Origin: Puffinus mauretanicus
Taxonomy: Eukaryota > Chordata > Aves > Procellariiformes > Procellariidae
DNA length: 64,000 bases
Direction: 5' to 3'
Assembly (NCBI GenBank): GCA_023333565.1
Contig: JAJKFH010002311.1
Span: 310,001-374,000 of the forward strand
Each line of letters begins with the position of its first letter. Position 1 is the first letter of the stretch. Below are positions 1 through 12,167 of the stretch, piece after piece. The notes beneath the pieces are model-generated. The model had not been told where the DNA came from, did no database searches, and saw nothing but the letters and a program-made list of their open reading frames with translations. Position numbers and translations under genes: made by a program.

Positions 1-2410
1 TTACAAGCCTATAAAGGGAGAGCAACCAAATTCTCTGCAGAAACCCTTCTCTATCCCCTTTTCTAATTTCTCCTAAGTTAACAGAAAACTAAGTATCAAA
101 AAACCAGCACAATGCAATGCTAATTCCCTAAGATAAAACCACCACAAGGTTTACTGTGGGGATGGCAACAGTAAGACACAGTTTCTTTTCAGTTCTCTCA
201 TTAAATATAAAGTAGGTAAGGTTTGCATTCACTTAAGACGTTTGCATTAGGGCAGATGTTGCAAGGCCAAAAAGATATTAAAAAATGGTGACGTCAGACA
301 AAACCAAATCTATCAAGACCAGTTTTCCACATCTAAACGGTTACTGTAAGGTTTTCCCATACTCAGCTAGTGTATCGTTGTTACCCACAAAGCCCACATC
401 TGCAAAGAAAAAAAATTGTACTTCACTTGCTCAGTTAAGATCAAACATTTTAACACAGTAAATTAAAAACATGTAATAGATCTCAAATAACGTCACCACA
501 AATTAATTGATTTCTGAAAACCCCTTTGGTTTTGGCTTTAAGCACCAAATTGTAGCTGCTTTTTTTGCATTTCATACTTCATGTATTACTAAAAACTTTC
601 AGGAGTTGCTAGTACGCAGCCTCACTTCAAAGAAATAGTAATTGTTTGAAAAATGGAAATATAATTTATTTCATGATGAAATTTTTATTCCCAGAATTGA
701 CTCACAAAAGCATATTTAGGCCCTGGATTACATCCAGTTATGTAATTAATTATGTTTTAAACTCTACTTCCATTATAATTCCTAATATTCCTCATTTTAC
801 TTGTTCTTTTTTAGTGCTGTACGTGTGACTGCACACAACTCACGGGAGAGCAAAAAGGGCACCAAACTATTCAGTGGACATATGTTAAGAGATAAAAGTA
901 ATCACAGAGTTGGCGTCAGATTTGTTTTCTAAAATTCAGAATCAGATTAGTCTTAAAATAAAATGTCTATCTTTGAGGTGCTTACTGAACCATAATGCCG
1001 TAATACCGTTCATCCGGGATCAGGAGAAAATATTCAATGTATTTCTGAATGTAAATCAATAAAACAAGCAAATCTTAAGTGCATTAATATCTCACTGTCA
1101 AAGAAACAGCAAACTCTGCCTTTTCAAAGGTGTATCGGCCTGAGTAACACCAGCAAAATGCAGACAGACTTGCATGTCTCCTTCAAAACAGTTTTTCTTC
1201 CCTGATGGTTGCTATGCAAATAGAAGCAACCTTTTATTGAGAGTACAGATTGTCCTTTTAGATGAACAACCGTCTTCAGCGCATTTCCTTCACATTTACT
1301 GAATCTTTCCCGCAGAGAAGTATGTTCAGAGAAAGCTCAATTTACAGTTCAGAGTGGGTTTTTTTGTTTCTTTTTTCCCCAGAGCTGAATGGTAACTTCA
1401 TCTAGAGTAGGAGACAGCAGACAATTTGCAGTATGTTGCCAATATACGAACAAACTAAAATAATTTTTTACTTTAAAATACGTGAGAATTTAAAATTCTT
1501 CCAATGACTCAGAAAGACTGATAATCGCAGAAGCTGACAGACATAATCCTGAGGACTGGAGGACCTGCCACCACTTTTGAAGATGTTAGAACTTTCTGCA
1601 TGCTCACCTGTCAATAGAGAACAGACTGAAATATAGAGTAAATTGAGACCTGCAGACTTGTCGCTGAGCAAATAAATTCTGCAGTGTAGCTGTGCTGACT
1701 GGCAAGCTTTCCTAGTGGCAACCAGATAATACTGTGCTTTGAAGGTATGTTGTTTCAGCAAAGCTTGTATGTGTTCCAAATTGTCCGTCTCCCTCCTCCG
1801 CCTCCCCTCATCCTGTTTAAAAGGATTACTTGTTTGCTGCTATGCCTTGAACAGCACTTTGGCTGGAATTGCTGCATTGCCATTACGGTTTGGGATTCTG
1901 TCCCGCACTCTAGCAGATACGTGTTTACATGCAGAGTAACGTTTAAGCGCGGACCGTACGGACAGTGAAAATGACCTCTGAGTCGCCAGTTTGAGCAGCT
2001 TCCGTTGACCTTAGAAAGGCTACTGAGTTGAAGCTTTTGGAATTACTATGACTAAATGTAAGAAAAGAGTAGTAAAAGGAAGTTAATGAGTGCAGCTTCA
2101 ATCATACTGAAGTCAATGGCAGAATTCCTAACAACTTCAGATTGTTCAAGATTTAACCACGTACCTTCAAATCATACAAACCAGCCAAAATCTTATATTG
2201 CTGTCTGAATCTGCAACACGTGGGTGACAAACACAAGTGAGTTGGACCTCCTAGAAGATCAGGCACAGACACCTTTGCTATCTTCACTGAACGTTTTCAT
2301 TTACAGTGGTTACGATTAGTTCTTTACAGGAAGCAATTCCTACCCCTCTTTTTCGCCCAGCTAGTTTCTCATTTATATTTGGGAGGTTTTATCTCAGCCT
2401 GCAGGGAACA

Positions 2411-2500
2411 GAAGCCCGTTCCTGTGACTCACTCCACGGCGCGGCCGAGAGCGAGTCACACGGCAGCGCAAAGCGCTCCCAATATCAGAAAGGACGTTTC
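2411..2500. promoter_or_regulatory. CpG cluster with AP-1-like site
   Basis: About 90 bases with a high density of CG dinucleotides (CACGGCGCGGCCGAGAGCG...) inside otherwise AT-rich intron. TGACTCA, the AP-1 consensus, is at 2425-2431. It could be an intronic enhancer or a relic; no gene structure is attached to it. Confidence 0.25.
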
Positions 2501-4129
2501 GCAAGACTGGAAGTGAATCAGGAAAGCTGATAATGTCACAAGTACCGTAAATTATATAAATAAATAAAATCTTTCAGAGTTACTCTGTAGCTTGACTAGC
2601 ATGGTTTGTAGAGTAGCTCTTGCAATCATATACCTTAAAATGTCAACTATTACAAAAAACCTTCATGAATCTGTCTAGGGCTAGTAAACCCATATTACGG
2701 CTTACTGAATTCTGAAAAGCTGAATGTGAGCAAACACACTGCTACATAACTGCAAGCTGCATCACCAAATATACTGCAATCATTTCCCAACAAGTAGAGT
2801 TCACTTGTGTTTATAATAATTCAGTGCGCTGGCAAGCGCACTCTGATAGAGTTTCTAAAAATAATGAAGTGTTAGTAATACAGCAACTACAGCAGCCTCC
2901 ACTTTCAAACCTTTGGAGAGAGAGCACAGGACTTTGCGTGTGTAAGTTGAAGGAGATTCTGTTCAACTTTTCAACCATAAAGTTTAGTTCCACTTCCACG
3001 GAATTTGAAGCAAATAAATGTCTTGTGGTAATATGATTCTGTGAATGTAAAACCATCCTTGAAGCAGATTTCAAATAACTAAATGGTTAGCATATTTGTA
3101 ATTTAAAGTCTTTACCACACTAAGTACTAAAAGATAAATGTATTACGGCTAAAATGCACAAAACTTAAATTAGAGGAATTTTCCACTATTCAGGATGATA
3201 TGTGCAAAATGTAATGGGTATAATTCTTAGCTTTGATAATAATGCTTTAAATTTTGTTTAGCGACATGAAAATATTTTAAACAATTGTGATTTAATGTAA
3301 TCTCTCAAACAATATTGCTATTCCCACATCTTGATATGCTGTGGTTTTTATTTACAGGACGTGAAGTAGAAATAATTTTAAAAGCAGAAAAACGTTTGGG
3401 TGGTTTTTTTTTTTTTTTGACAAAAATTACATAAACTCTTTTAAACACTCACTTGAGGTAAAACTTAGGCCATAACTTTCTCAAGAAGGATTATTACTAG
3501 CCTCTAATGTCTTGTTTGAAAGGGTTTTCACTGATGAATACCTTCCTTTTTAATTTTAAAGTAGCTTGCTTTCGATAATAAAAGGATTTAAGATACCATA
3601 CTCCAGAGTTTTATGCTTATGTGTGTGTCCAGCAACCTGTTGCATACTAAAGTTAATGCTGAATAAGTAGGCTCCTGTTGCCTTATTTATTATAAACAGT
3701 GATTATATATTATTCTTTACCATTAAAAAAACCCCAACTCTCTACATAGTAGGATTAAGAATATAAGACTTCAACAAGTAACTGAAAAGGTGGCCAGTCA
3801 GGTCATAGAAATTTATAGATGAATCTTTTACTGAAGATAAAAATCCCACCTTATAACAAAGTTTATATTCTCTTACTCCTTTCTAGAATACATAAAATAC
3901 AGCCTGGAAACGCTAGTCACCCAGAAGGTTATATTTTTCAACCTAGGATGAAAGGGAAGATGAAGCTTTTTACCAAAGCAACTGAAAAATTCTGAATTTA
4001 CACCACAATATACAGTGCAGTATGTATTTTATTTGCACAACTCATCTAATCAGAAGCAAATTTTTCTTTTGACTTTCACTTCCAACACACTGCACCCCTC
4101 TCACCCCCATGGCTTGAGGAGTTAGCACA

Positions 4130-4290
4130 TGACAGACCTGGAAACTGGAATATCACTAATTTGGTAGTGATAATGCCTGGGCCTTCAACTCTAAAATTAG
4201 CTTTTCCCATCTATATAAGACACAGCTCAGCATTTTGCTAGGTTTATAATATCAGAGGATTTAAATAAAGTGAAGATGAGCTTTTTCCTT
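4130..4290 (+). mobile_element. Possible MIR SINE relic
   Basis: TTTTCCCATCTATATAAGA... followed by ...AGGATTTAAATAAAGTG has the spacing and flavour of the MIR 3' core (TTTCCCATCTGTAAAATG ... AGGATTAAATGAG). It is strongly diverged and could be chance; a repeat-library search would decide. Confidence 0.3.
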
Positions 4291-4510
4291 TTTATTTATT
4301 CATTCTTTTTGGAGACAGAAACCTGCATGGTCATACTGCTGATTTTATTAATGTATTTTTCTATATGTATTTGCTGACTTTTGGAAGCTACCAATGCTAT
4401 CCTGTTAGATGAAAAAAAACAGATAAAAGCACCAGATTTCAGATGAACATATGCAGTAATATGTTTTACAATGAGATTTAACCTGGAAACTAAGTAAGCA
4501 GGATAGATTT

Positions 4511-4548
4511 GGATTTAGAATAGCTTTTTGGACTTAGAATAGCTTTTT
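4511..4548. repeat. 19-bp tandem duplication
   Basis: GGATTTAGAATAGCTTTTT at 4511-4529 is followed immediately by GGACTTAGAATAGCTTTTT at 4530-4548, with one mismatch. This is a local slippage duplication. Confidence 0.8.
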
Positions 4549-5127
4549 GAACTAGAACAGTCATAAAACGTTCCTAAATTCTTCATTATTTGACAGCTTT
4601 TCTCAAATAGGAAAACAGCTAAATAGTACCAAAAGCAATCAAGACTCTGTATCTGGTTTATTATCTGTAATTTTCTGTGGCTAGATCTATACCAGAGCTG
4701 CTCTGGCTGGCACCTTCAGCGTGAAGACTGTGTCAGCATTTCCATTATAAATTGAGGGCCTTATAAACTGAGCTTTAAAGAGATCACTGTGTACTGAAAC
4801 TCGGCACACAATTTTTCCATGCAGGAGCAAATAGTTTATTACTGCTATTAAAAAAAGTTATGTGATTTCCAGCTCTTCTGCTCGAAGTTTTATTCTGGTT
4901 TCTTTACAGAGAAATACCAAAAGATACAGCTTTCAGATAGAAAAACGCCTAACAATGAATTCTAATAAAATCCAGAATTGTTTCCCAGGGAACTTTGAGA
5001 ATGTGTAGGGATAGGGTAAAGACAGCACCGCCAATTCTTGAGTCAAAATTATGTACGGGTTTCTTGATTCTGCAAGCTAATTTACACTACTTGCAATGTG
5101 TCATTTGTCCTCCACTCACATGAAAAG

Positions 5128-5146
5128 AAAAAAAAAAAAAAAAAAA
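5128..5146 (+). repeat. Poly(A) tract
   Basis: Run of 19 A. No retrotransposed gene body was recognised next to it. Confidence 0.9.
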
Positions 5147-5308
5147 TCAGTCTGCTCCTTGGTACTTTCCTTCTTGTAAAACGAGCTTCTAATTCTGTTT
5201 GAACACCACAGTCTGCCCCTTCCAGGTCAGGAAGATCTTTTAAGAACAGTTGTGCAAGCTGATAGAAAGGCTAATTAAGAAGGGGGCAGGTGATTTCTGA
5301 AGGGGGGG

Positions 5309-5373
5309 TGTGCGTATATAGAGAGATATATATACACGTGTGTGTATATGTGTGTGTGTGTATATATATATTT
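5309..5373 (+). repeat. (TG)n/(TA)n microsatellite
   Basis: Mixed alternating purine-pyrimidine run: TGTGCGTATATA, GATATATATACACGTG, (TG)n, then (TA)n ending TTTA. It is likely length-polymorphic. Confidence 0.85.
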
Positions 5374-8300
5374 ATTTTACACATGAAGGAAAGGCCCAAA
5401 GTGGGCTGTAACCTATGGCAGATCCCTGAACAGAAAAGGATGAGAAGAACGGTAATCTCTAGGCACAGTCTACTGTGGTCAGGGAGATACCTTTCTTTCA
5501 GTGCAACCCAGAGGTCGGTTTGTTGAGGAGAGAGGAGGGAAGGAGAACCGATTTTGTCCTTGACAGAAAACCTAGAAAGACTTGAGGGATGGAATTCATC
5601 ACCTCTACCTGCAGATGTCAACAAAGTCCTTACCTGCACAGAACAGAGGCTTTCCAGATAGTCATCTGCACTCCGTGTATAGCAAGTGAAGAGACAGAAA
5701 TTCATAGCACTATTCATTTGAGCTATTTTAAACATCTAGCTAAGGGCAGCAGGAATTATGTTCTAGAAATGCCTATTAGAGTCCAGACAGCAATCCCTGA
5801 ATTAGGTCTCCAAACTTAGACATGTGCAATATAAAAGATAAAATCATGTAGCATTAGTCCTGTGCACTGGAAGAGAAAGCATTCTTTTAAAGGTGCAGAA
5901 CACTTCCCACAGCGTTTGTCTGCTAATGCCCGCGTGCAGGTGAGCTATACTGATTCAGCTGTCCTTCAAGAGACTTGGGAAGAAATACTTGCTTCCAACA
6001 TAGCTTTCGCCTGTTTTAGAGGACCTCTAAATATTCAAGAATATGCTCCTGGTATAATGAAGGCTAGCAAATAAACTGCTAACAATTTGACTTTTCTTGT
6101 TTTGTACCATTTAGAATGTTGTACCGCACTCAGTAATTGCTTCTGAAATGGAAGAGGCAGGAACAGTTCAGCACGGCTCAGCTACAAGCATCTCACACTT
6201 GAACACCAGAAGTGTGAATGCAGCCAATTTTAACTTTCTGCACAGGTAATTGCCGCTACGCCTGCACGGATGGATGAACAGACAGACAGAAGGAAAGTCT
6301 CTAACGCCAAGTGTGTTTTCACTCTGCACGTTAGATCTTAATGGAGTGACTGCTGGTTCTAATATACTTCTTCATCCACATGAAAACAGGATAGGCAGAT
6401 AAACAGTTATATAGACGTTACTTAGGAACAGGGTTTGTCCCATTTTTGTCTGTTTATTCTTTGGAGTTCTCGGACATTTAGGCTTGGTTCAGAAATTACA
6501 AGAGAAGCAATTAAACCTCATTTCCAATTCAAAAAGCACCACCATTTCCCATACAAACTCAAGCCCTAAAAAAGTATCAGCGTGGGGGCTAGTTAAAGAT
6601 GATGAACAATGTTAAATTAAGTGCTGATTACTGTGTCAAGGACAGGCTGGTGAATGACCACAGAAGTGGACAAGAAGAGCAACACTAAAAGAGAAAATTA
6701 AGATCTCTGTGGACTGCATTAGCTAACCTGAAACAAATGAACTCTTGCAATGGTTATTTGAACGGGGCGGGGGGAATCCCTTTCAATTTTTTTTCATCTT
6801 TAAAGACTTCCATCATTTTTTCTTGCGCTGAAATGCAATACCTAAACCATTTGGTTTCTCAGTACCATCTCAAGAAAGAGACTTTCAGACTTTGCCATAG
6901 TTTACACTGAAACATCGAAGGATTTTTTTTCTTTTGTTTAATCAAATGGATCAGTTTATGTACAGAAGTAAAAAACCAAAAAATTCAATCCAGAATTGAA
7001 TTTCATACTAACCAAAATATGTCTCTTATTTTTCAAATCACACTGGTAAAAATACAGAACAATGTTATTCCTCCACTGCCCTTTTTAATTGTCATACAGG
7101 GGTATATGCCTTATAAATTAAGGCTTAGCACAGGGCAAGTACAAACAATAGCTACTTGTTCATTAGAGCTAGGTCAGGTCACAGGATGGAATTGCTCGTT
7201 AAGAAATTCTTCTTTTCCAACCCACTGGATCCAAGACGGACTAGAAATTTGAAACAAAAGGATAAGGGAAGTAAATAGTATGGTAGAAATATGGCCTAAA
7301 GATGTGGCCAAAGCAAGCTCCTCTACAAATTCATCACCTTCAAAGGATTACAAACAGTGACATTTATTTCCCTTTCTTTTGCTTCTTGCAGTGAAGGCTT
7401 AGCTAGCTGACGGTGATTCAGGTGTTTCCTCCTTGATTATCACTGTGCACAGGAAACTATCTCCAGTTAAGAGAACAGTGATCGACAATGCTGAGAGTGG
7501 TAATTCATGAGACAATGATACATACAAATATAAAGAAGATGGCAGCAATAAAGCAGACACTTGCAATTGAGAACTATATAATTTGTGAGACTGTCTACAG
7601 AATAAATACTCAAGCTAAAAAAAGCACAATGTTGGTCATCCCTTAACTAGTCTTTATTTTTTATTTAAATGTATGACATTTTTTTCCAATGTATAAAATG
7701 GAATAAAAAAAAGTATTTCCCTCATTTGACCCCCCCCAGCTATAAAAATAGGATAGGATTTAACCAAAAATAGGATAATAGTAAACACCAATCTATAAGG
7801 CAAGTTATAACTGGCATTTTTTCCCTTTTATTTGGTAATGTATGATATAGTATGTCATGATCACCTCCCTTTTCTGACAAATTGCTGTCAATATATACAG
7901 CTGATGGGTCAGCTATATATACTTTTCTGCATGAGAATTTGTATGCATGTCTGAACATAAGATTCTAAATATCCAATATTAATACACAGTCCAACTAAGG
8001 TAGAAATATTGTAGTAGGGTTTCACTGTATAAGGAAGGCCTATATAAGTGTTGAATTTTTTAGATATGCATTTCTAATCCTAGATAGAGCAGAAATGTGC
8101 AACTTCATATACATGATTTAACAATAGATACTATTTTAGTAACACTGTTGAACGCTAGAAAATTTTCACCAGGAGTTCCTCTAAATCGACCAGCAATCTC
8201 ATTGACCTGCTTTCTCTCAGGTCAAACCCACAAATAAATAATCCCCAGTATGATTAAACAGATTCGACTCATAGCTCTCCCTAGTGGGATATAAAAAAGG

Positions 8301-8564
8301 ATGGTTCAAGGTTTTAAACTTGCCTAGTAGTAGCAATTTTCTGAGTGGATTGCTATCTATTCTTTGTAAAGTTTTGCCCTCGTAGAAATCTATTCCAAAT
8401 CACAGGAAGTGACTAAGGTAAGAAGGGGTTACCAGCAACCTTTTTACGCTGAAAAGGTATCACTGAAACTACGAAAAATGGTGAATGGAACGAAAGAACT
8501 AAGAAGAGCATTCATCCCCTCTAGAAAAAATAAACTGTCAAAATCCATTGTACTTTATGTGATA

Positions 8565-8596
8565 ATATAATAATGCATTAAAATACATTATTATAT
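8565..8596. repeat. AT-rich perfect inverted repeat (11-bp arms)
   Basis: ATATAATAATG at 8565-8575 and its exact reverse complement CATTATTATAT at 8586-8596, separated by 10 bases. It can form a hairpin. No surrounding element was recognised. Confidence 0.7.
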
Positions 8597-9490
8597 GATT
8601 ATGAATGAGTTAAGATTTTTCCTCATCTGCCTTGCAGTCATGTAATTGTCAGTGCTAATTACTAATTTTGTAGAAGGATTCTAGCAAACAACTCTGCCTT
8701 TCCAAGACACAGCTTTATTAACAGTGGTTGGCTCTGCTCTAGGCGACAAAAATTATTCCTGATCAAACACAAAGCTCACCACCGACACACCTGAAGTCCA
8801 CTGCCTCAATGATAGGCAGAGGTCTCCCATGAAAGCATTTCTATTATAACAATGGAACTGGTACCCCCTTCCCCACGAAAATTAAGGGTATCAACAGAAG
8901 CATGAAGTTTTGAATGACCTACAACAAAGGGCAGAGTTAAGGCAGGGAAGTGGATGCTACAGCCTTTGGGAGAGGCAACAGCAGAGGAGAAGCAGTTCCA
9001 GCTCCTTAATTCCATTGAGTTCCACATTCTCCAGATGAATTTTTTAACCACTTCCCATGGAGCCCCTATGAAAGCCGCCACGTGCATTGCACGTGTTCAC
9101 CCTGCTTCCACTTTCACGTAAAGGAAATTTTGCCAAAGACAGCATCTAAAGCTAGAGTTTAGGCAATCAATCGCTGGTTTGCCACACGGCACCAGCCCGA
9201 ACGAGGCACACGTCTTAGGTGCCCAGGGGCAAGTCTTCCGGCCACTGTACAATGCAGAATTTTGGTCCTTCGTTATTGCTGGACTGCATTTATCCCAGCT
9301 TGCTCTTTTTGGTTTACATGCCCCAATCCCAGCTGATATCTTAGGAGCATAAGTAGATTCTCTGTCCTTTCACAACAATATTTATTCTAAAATTATTTCT
9401 AAGAAAGGAAAATAAAAGCTGACTTGTGAGAAGTGCAGACTTGCAGAGTCAAGAGTTGCCATTTCTGTTTGTTAACTAAATATAATTCAA

Positions 9491-9508
9491 TACTACTACT
9501 ACTACTAC
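9491..9508 (+). repeat. (TAC)6 microsatellite
   Basis: Six perfect TAC units. Confidence 0.9.
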
Positions 9509-12167
9509 AAGATTTTGTTAGGGCACTTTGTATTTTTATCACAACAAAGATGCCTTTGTCAGGTCTCTAAACCAGTTGTCCAATACATTAGATTTTTGAA
9601 GTGTTTCCCACCAATACAGCTATGCACTCACAGACCCTAAATTATAAACAATGTGAGTATTTGTTATATGCCACAGTATATATACACACTTAGCAGTAGC
9701 CTATTGCATTACATGTAAAATATCACAGTAGTCAAAAGAATTTGTAACAAGGCTTCCAAATAAAATTTTTCACAATTGGACATAAGCTCATACTTTACTT
9801 AATATTTTATAATGACTTGTAATGAAATACATCCTGCTTGCCCAAAAACGCTTCTGTCTAAAACAGAAGATATTTGAAAGGTCATAAACACTTGGTAGCA
9901 GTAGGACTGCAGACGCCCGCTTGAATGTTTTCACTCAAGATAAATAAGGCTGTAGCAGCTGCTGCTTACAGCCCCAGGCCCATGCCCTATATCAATCAAA
10001 TACACTCAAACTTGTTTAACTGGAAAAGTCTAGAATTTTTTTTTTTAAACACTGACAACTATAAAACATGGCAACTTTTCCCCTCAGCTTAACAGAACAA
10101 ATATTTCAGGCACACCCTTACTTAGCATCATAGGTCCTCCAAACAAACTTCTGTGGGATAGATTAAAAATGACACCTTACTGAAGAATGTTTTATACGTA
10201 GATAAAATAAAGCAAAACTTTCACCAAAATGCTCTCATTCCCCACACTTCCTATGGCATCTTGCCTAGCCAATCACCTCTGCCCACAATATTTCTGGGCC
10301 TACTACAAATATGAGAAAACACCACAAAAAAGTTTTAAGTTTCAATTAATTCTTTATTTTTGAAACTTTTTGCACTAAAGAATGCAAGTACCATTTGGAC
10401 TGAGTGCCTCTGTGACTGCCATGCTTCATGGCTGACTAAATTGATTTCACATGGTAACTAAAACTAAGAGCACATAGGAACAAATTTCATAATTTTCCTC
10501 TGGAAACACTGAAGTATGTCTTTGCTATGTGAATCATTATTACAGTGAAGATCAAAGAAGTGACTCTGGGGGGTAGACCCTTTAGGAAAATGAGAACTAT
10601 TGCAGAGACACTGGGGTACATCTCTCTGTAACCCTCTGATGCTTTTGTACTAGGTTTGACATACTATAGCTACTTATATAATTATATAGTGGTTCTCCAT
10701 GAACAGCTATTATTGGAAAGGAAGAGAGGATAATAAATAGGAAAGGGAAAATCAGACATACTTTTTTTTTCATTTAATTTTTAGCATGAGATTTAAATTC
10801 ATTTTAATACGACAACACTTAACATACTGTACTGCATACATGAAAGCCAAATGAAGAAGAAAATCAGTGAAGCTTCTGCATTCCAAATTTTCCTGCTGAA
10901 ATGTTCTTAGGCTGGCAGGAAATACACTATACACTACTTAACAAAATTGCTAGCTTATAAAGACTGAAATGAAACCTGTACTGGAAAGGGATTTTTTTTT
11001 TTAATTTATTTTACGTTTTTAAAATAAAAGCTTAGGGATACTTTGTGATTTTCTACTCACAATCTCTACTGAAAAGCTAAAAAGAAGGTTATACTAGAAT
11101 AACTTGGAGACCATTAGCTTTTTCATAGGAAAGCTGCAGAGTCATCATATGGCCTTGCTGCAGTGAGCAGCTGTCTTTCTGTGCTATATTTCACTGAACG
11201 AAAGCGCAGGAGAACGAGAACACACAAGCAATGAAGACCGAAATCTCTTCTAGTGAATCTGTTTTCACAGCTGGAGACAGAGTGCTTACTATTCTATATA
11301 CAGCATCACTGAGCTTAGGAACTCAAGTGGGCAGTGTTAAATTGCACAGTAAAGCAATTTAAGCAAATGACTAATCTAAACACTTAAGTTTCATTCCTAC
11401 TTTGGTCTTTTAAAAACTGGCTTAAAAACATAAAACATCAATCCTCTCCCATTCCAACAAAGAAAAACCAGAAGACGAAATTTGTCATCTTAAAGCAAAA
11501 CCAAGGCAAATACAAACAACAAGATAGTTTACTAAGTTGTGCCAAGCTACTTGTACAGTTTTTTGATCAGGACTTGTGGCACACAAAAACCAGGACATGT
11601 TTTTAATCTCCAGAAGGCCAAAAAAAAATGTACTGTAAGAAAGATTTTTTTCCTAACTTCCTGGTACCTTATCTGCTAAGTCAATATCTTGACTGGAATT
11701 ATCGTAAGATTTCTCTAGTCTTAGCTACTATTGCATTAGAACACACATTTTGAAATCGTGTAGAAGTACACACGTGTGCACATTATACTTAGAAGGTGTC
11801 AAAGTATTTTTTTTTAAAAACAGAGTGCATGAAGAATTCTTCATGCAGCAAGGTCTCAGCCTACTAAATTAACACGAACACTTAATTTGCCATTTGAATG
11901 TTTTGGTTTTTAAAAATCTTTCCAGCTGACATAACACTGAATTAAGAAATGTGTGACATTAGGATCTCAAAATATTACACTGGATGTAATCATAACTGAG
12001 AGCAAAGTTACGTTAGATTAGAAATAGAGATGATTCGTGGCTTGCTCCAGAGAAATGCAGAACATTCTAGCTCTAACAATGGAAGTGCTTCAGTTGCCTC
12101 AAGTCTAGAAGCCTTTGTATGGCAATTCTGTGTTTTACTAGCATAGCACACTCAGCATCATACTTAC

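Larger units (their letters stand above)
1..12167. other. Intron downstream of the alternative exon (no exon found)
   Basis: AT-rich intronic DNA. I searched the minus strand for the expected next exons (TRDDFLGQVDVP..., RPYTFKDFLLRP, KSRVKGFLRL) and found none, so they probably lie below position 1. Contents seen: a small CpG cluster near 2.43-2.50 kb, a 19-bp direct duplication at 4511-4548, a possible MIR relic at about 4.13-4.29 kb, an A19 tract at 5128-5146, a TG/TA microsatellite at 5309-5373, an AT-rich hairpin at 8565-8596 and an ATT/TAC-type trinucleotide run at 9491-9508. No CR1 copy was recognised here. Confidence 0.8.

Noticed and set aside
1081..1140. Minus-strand RYTFEK-like peptide as the missing PYTFKD exon
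   Set aside because: The flanking codons do not match the family, and there are no fitting splice sites in phase 0.
5271..5735. 154-codon minus-strand open frame
   Set aside because: It runs through the TG/TA microsatellite (His-Thr-Tyr repeats) and looks like nothing known.
12141..12167. Reading the alternative frame on through VSMMLSVLC to its stop
   Set aside because: These codons begin exactly with the GTAAGT donor, so they are intronic in the spliced mRNA. Only a read-through transcript would use them.
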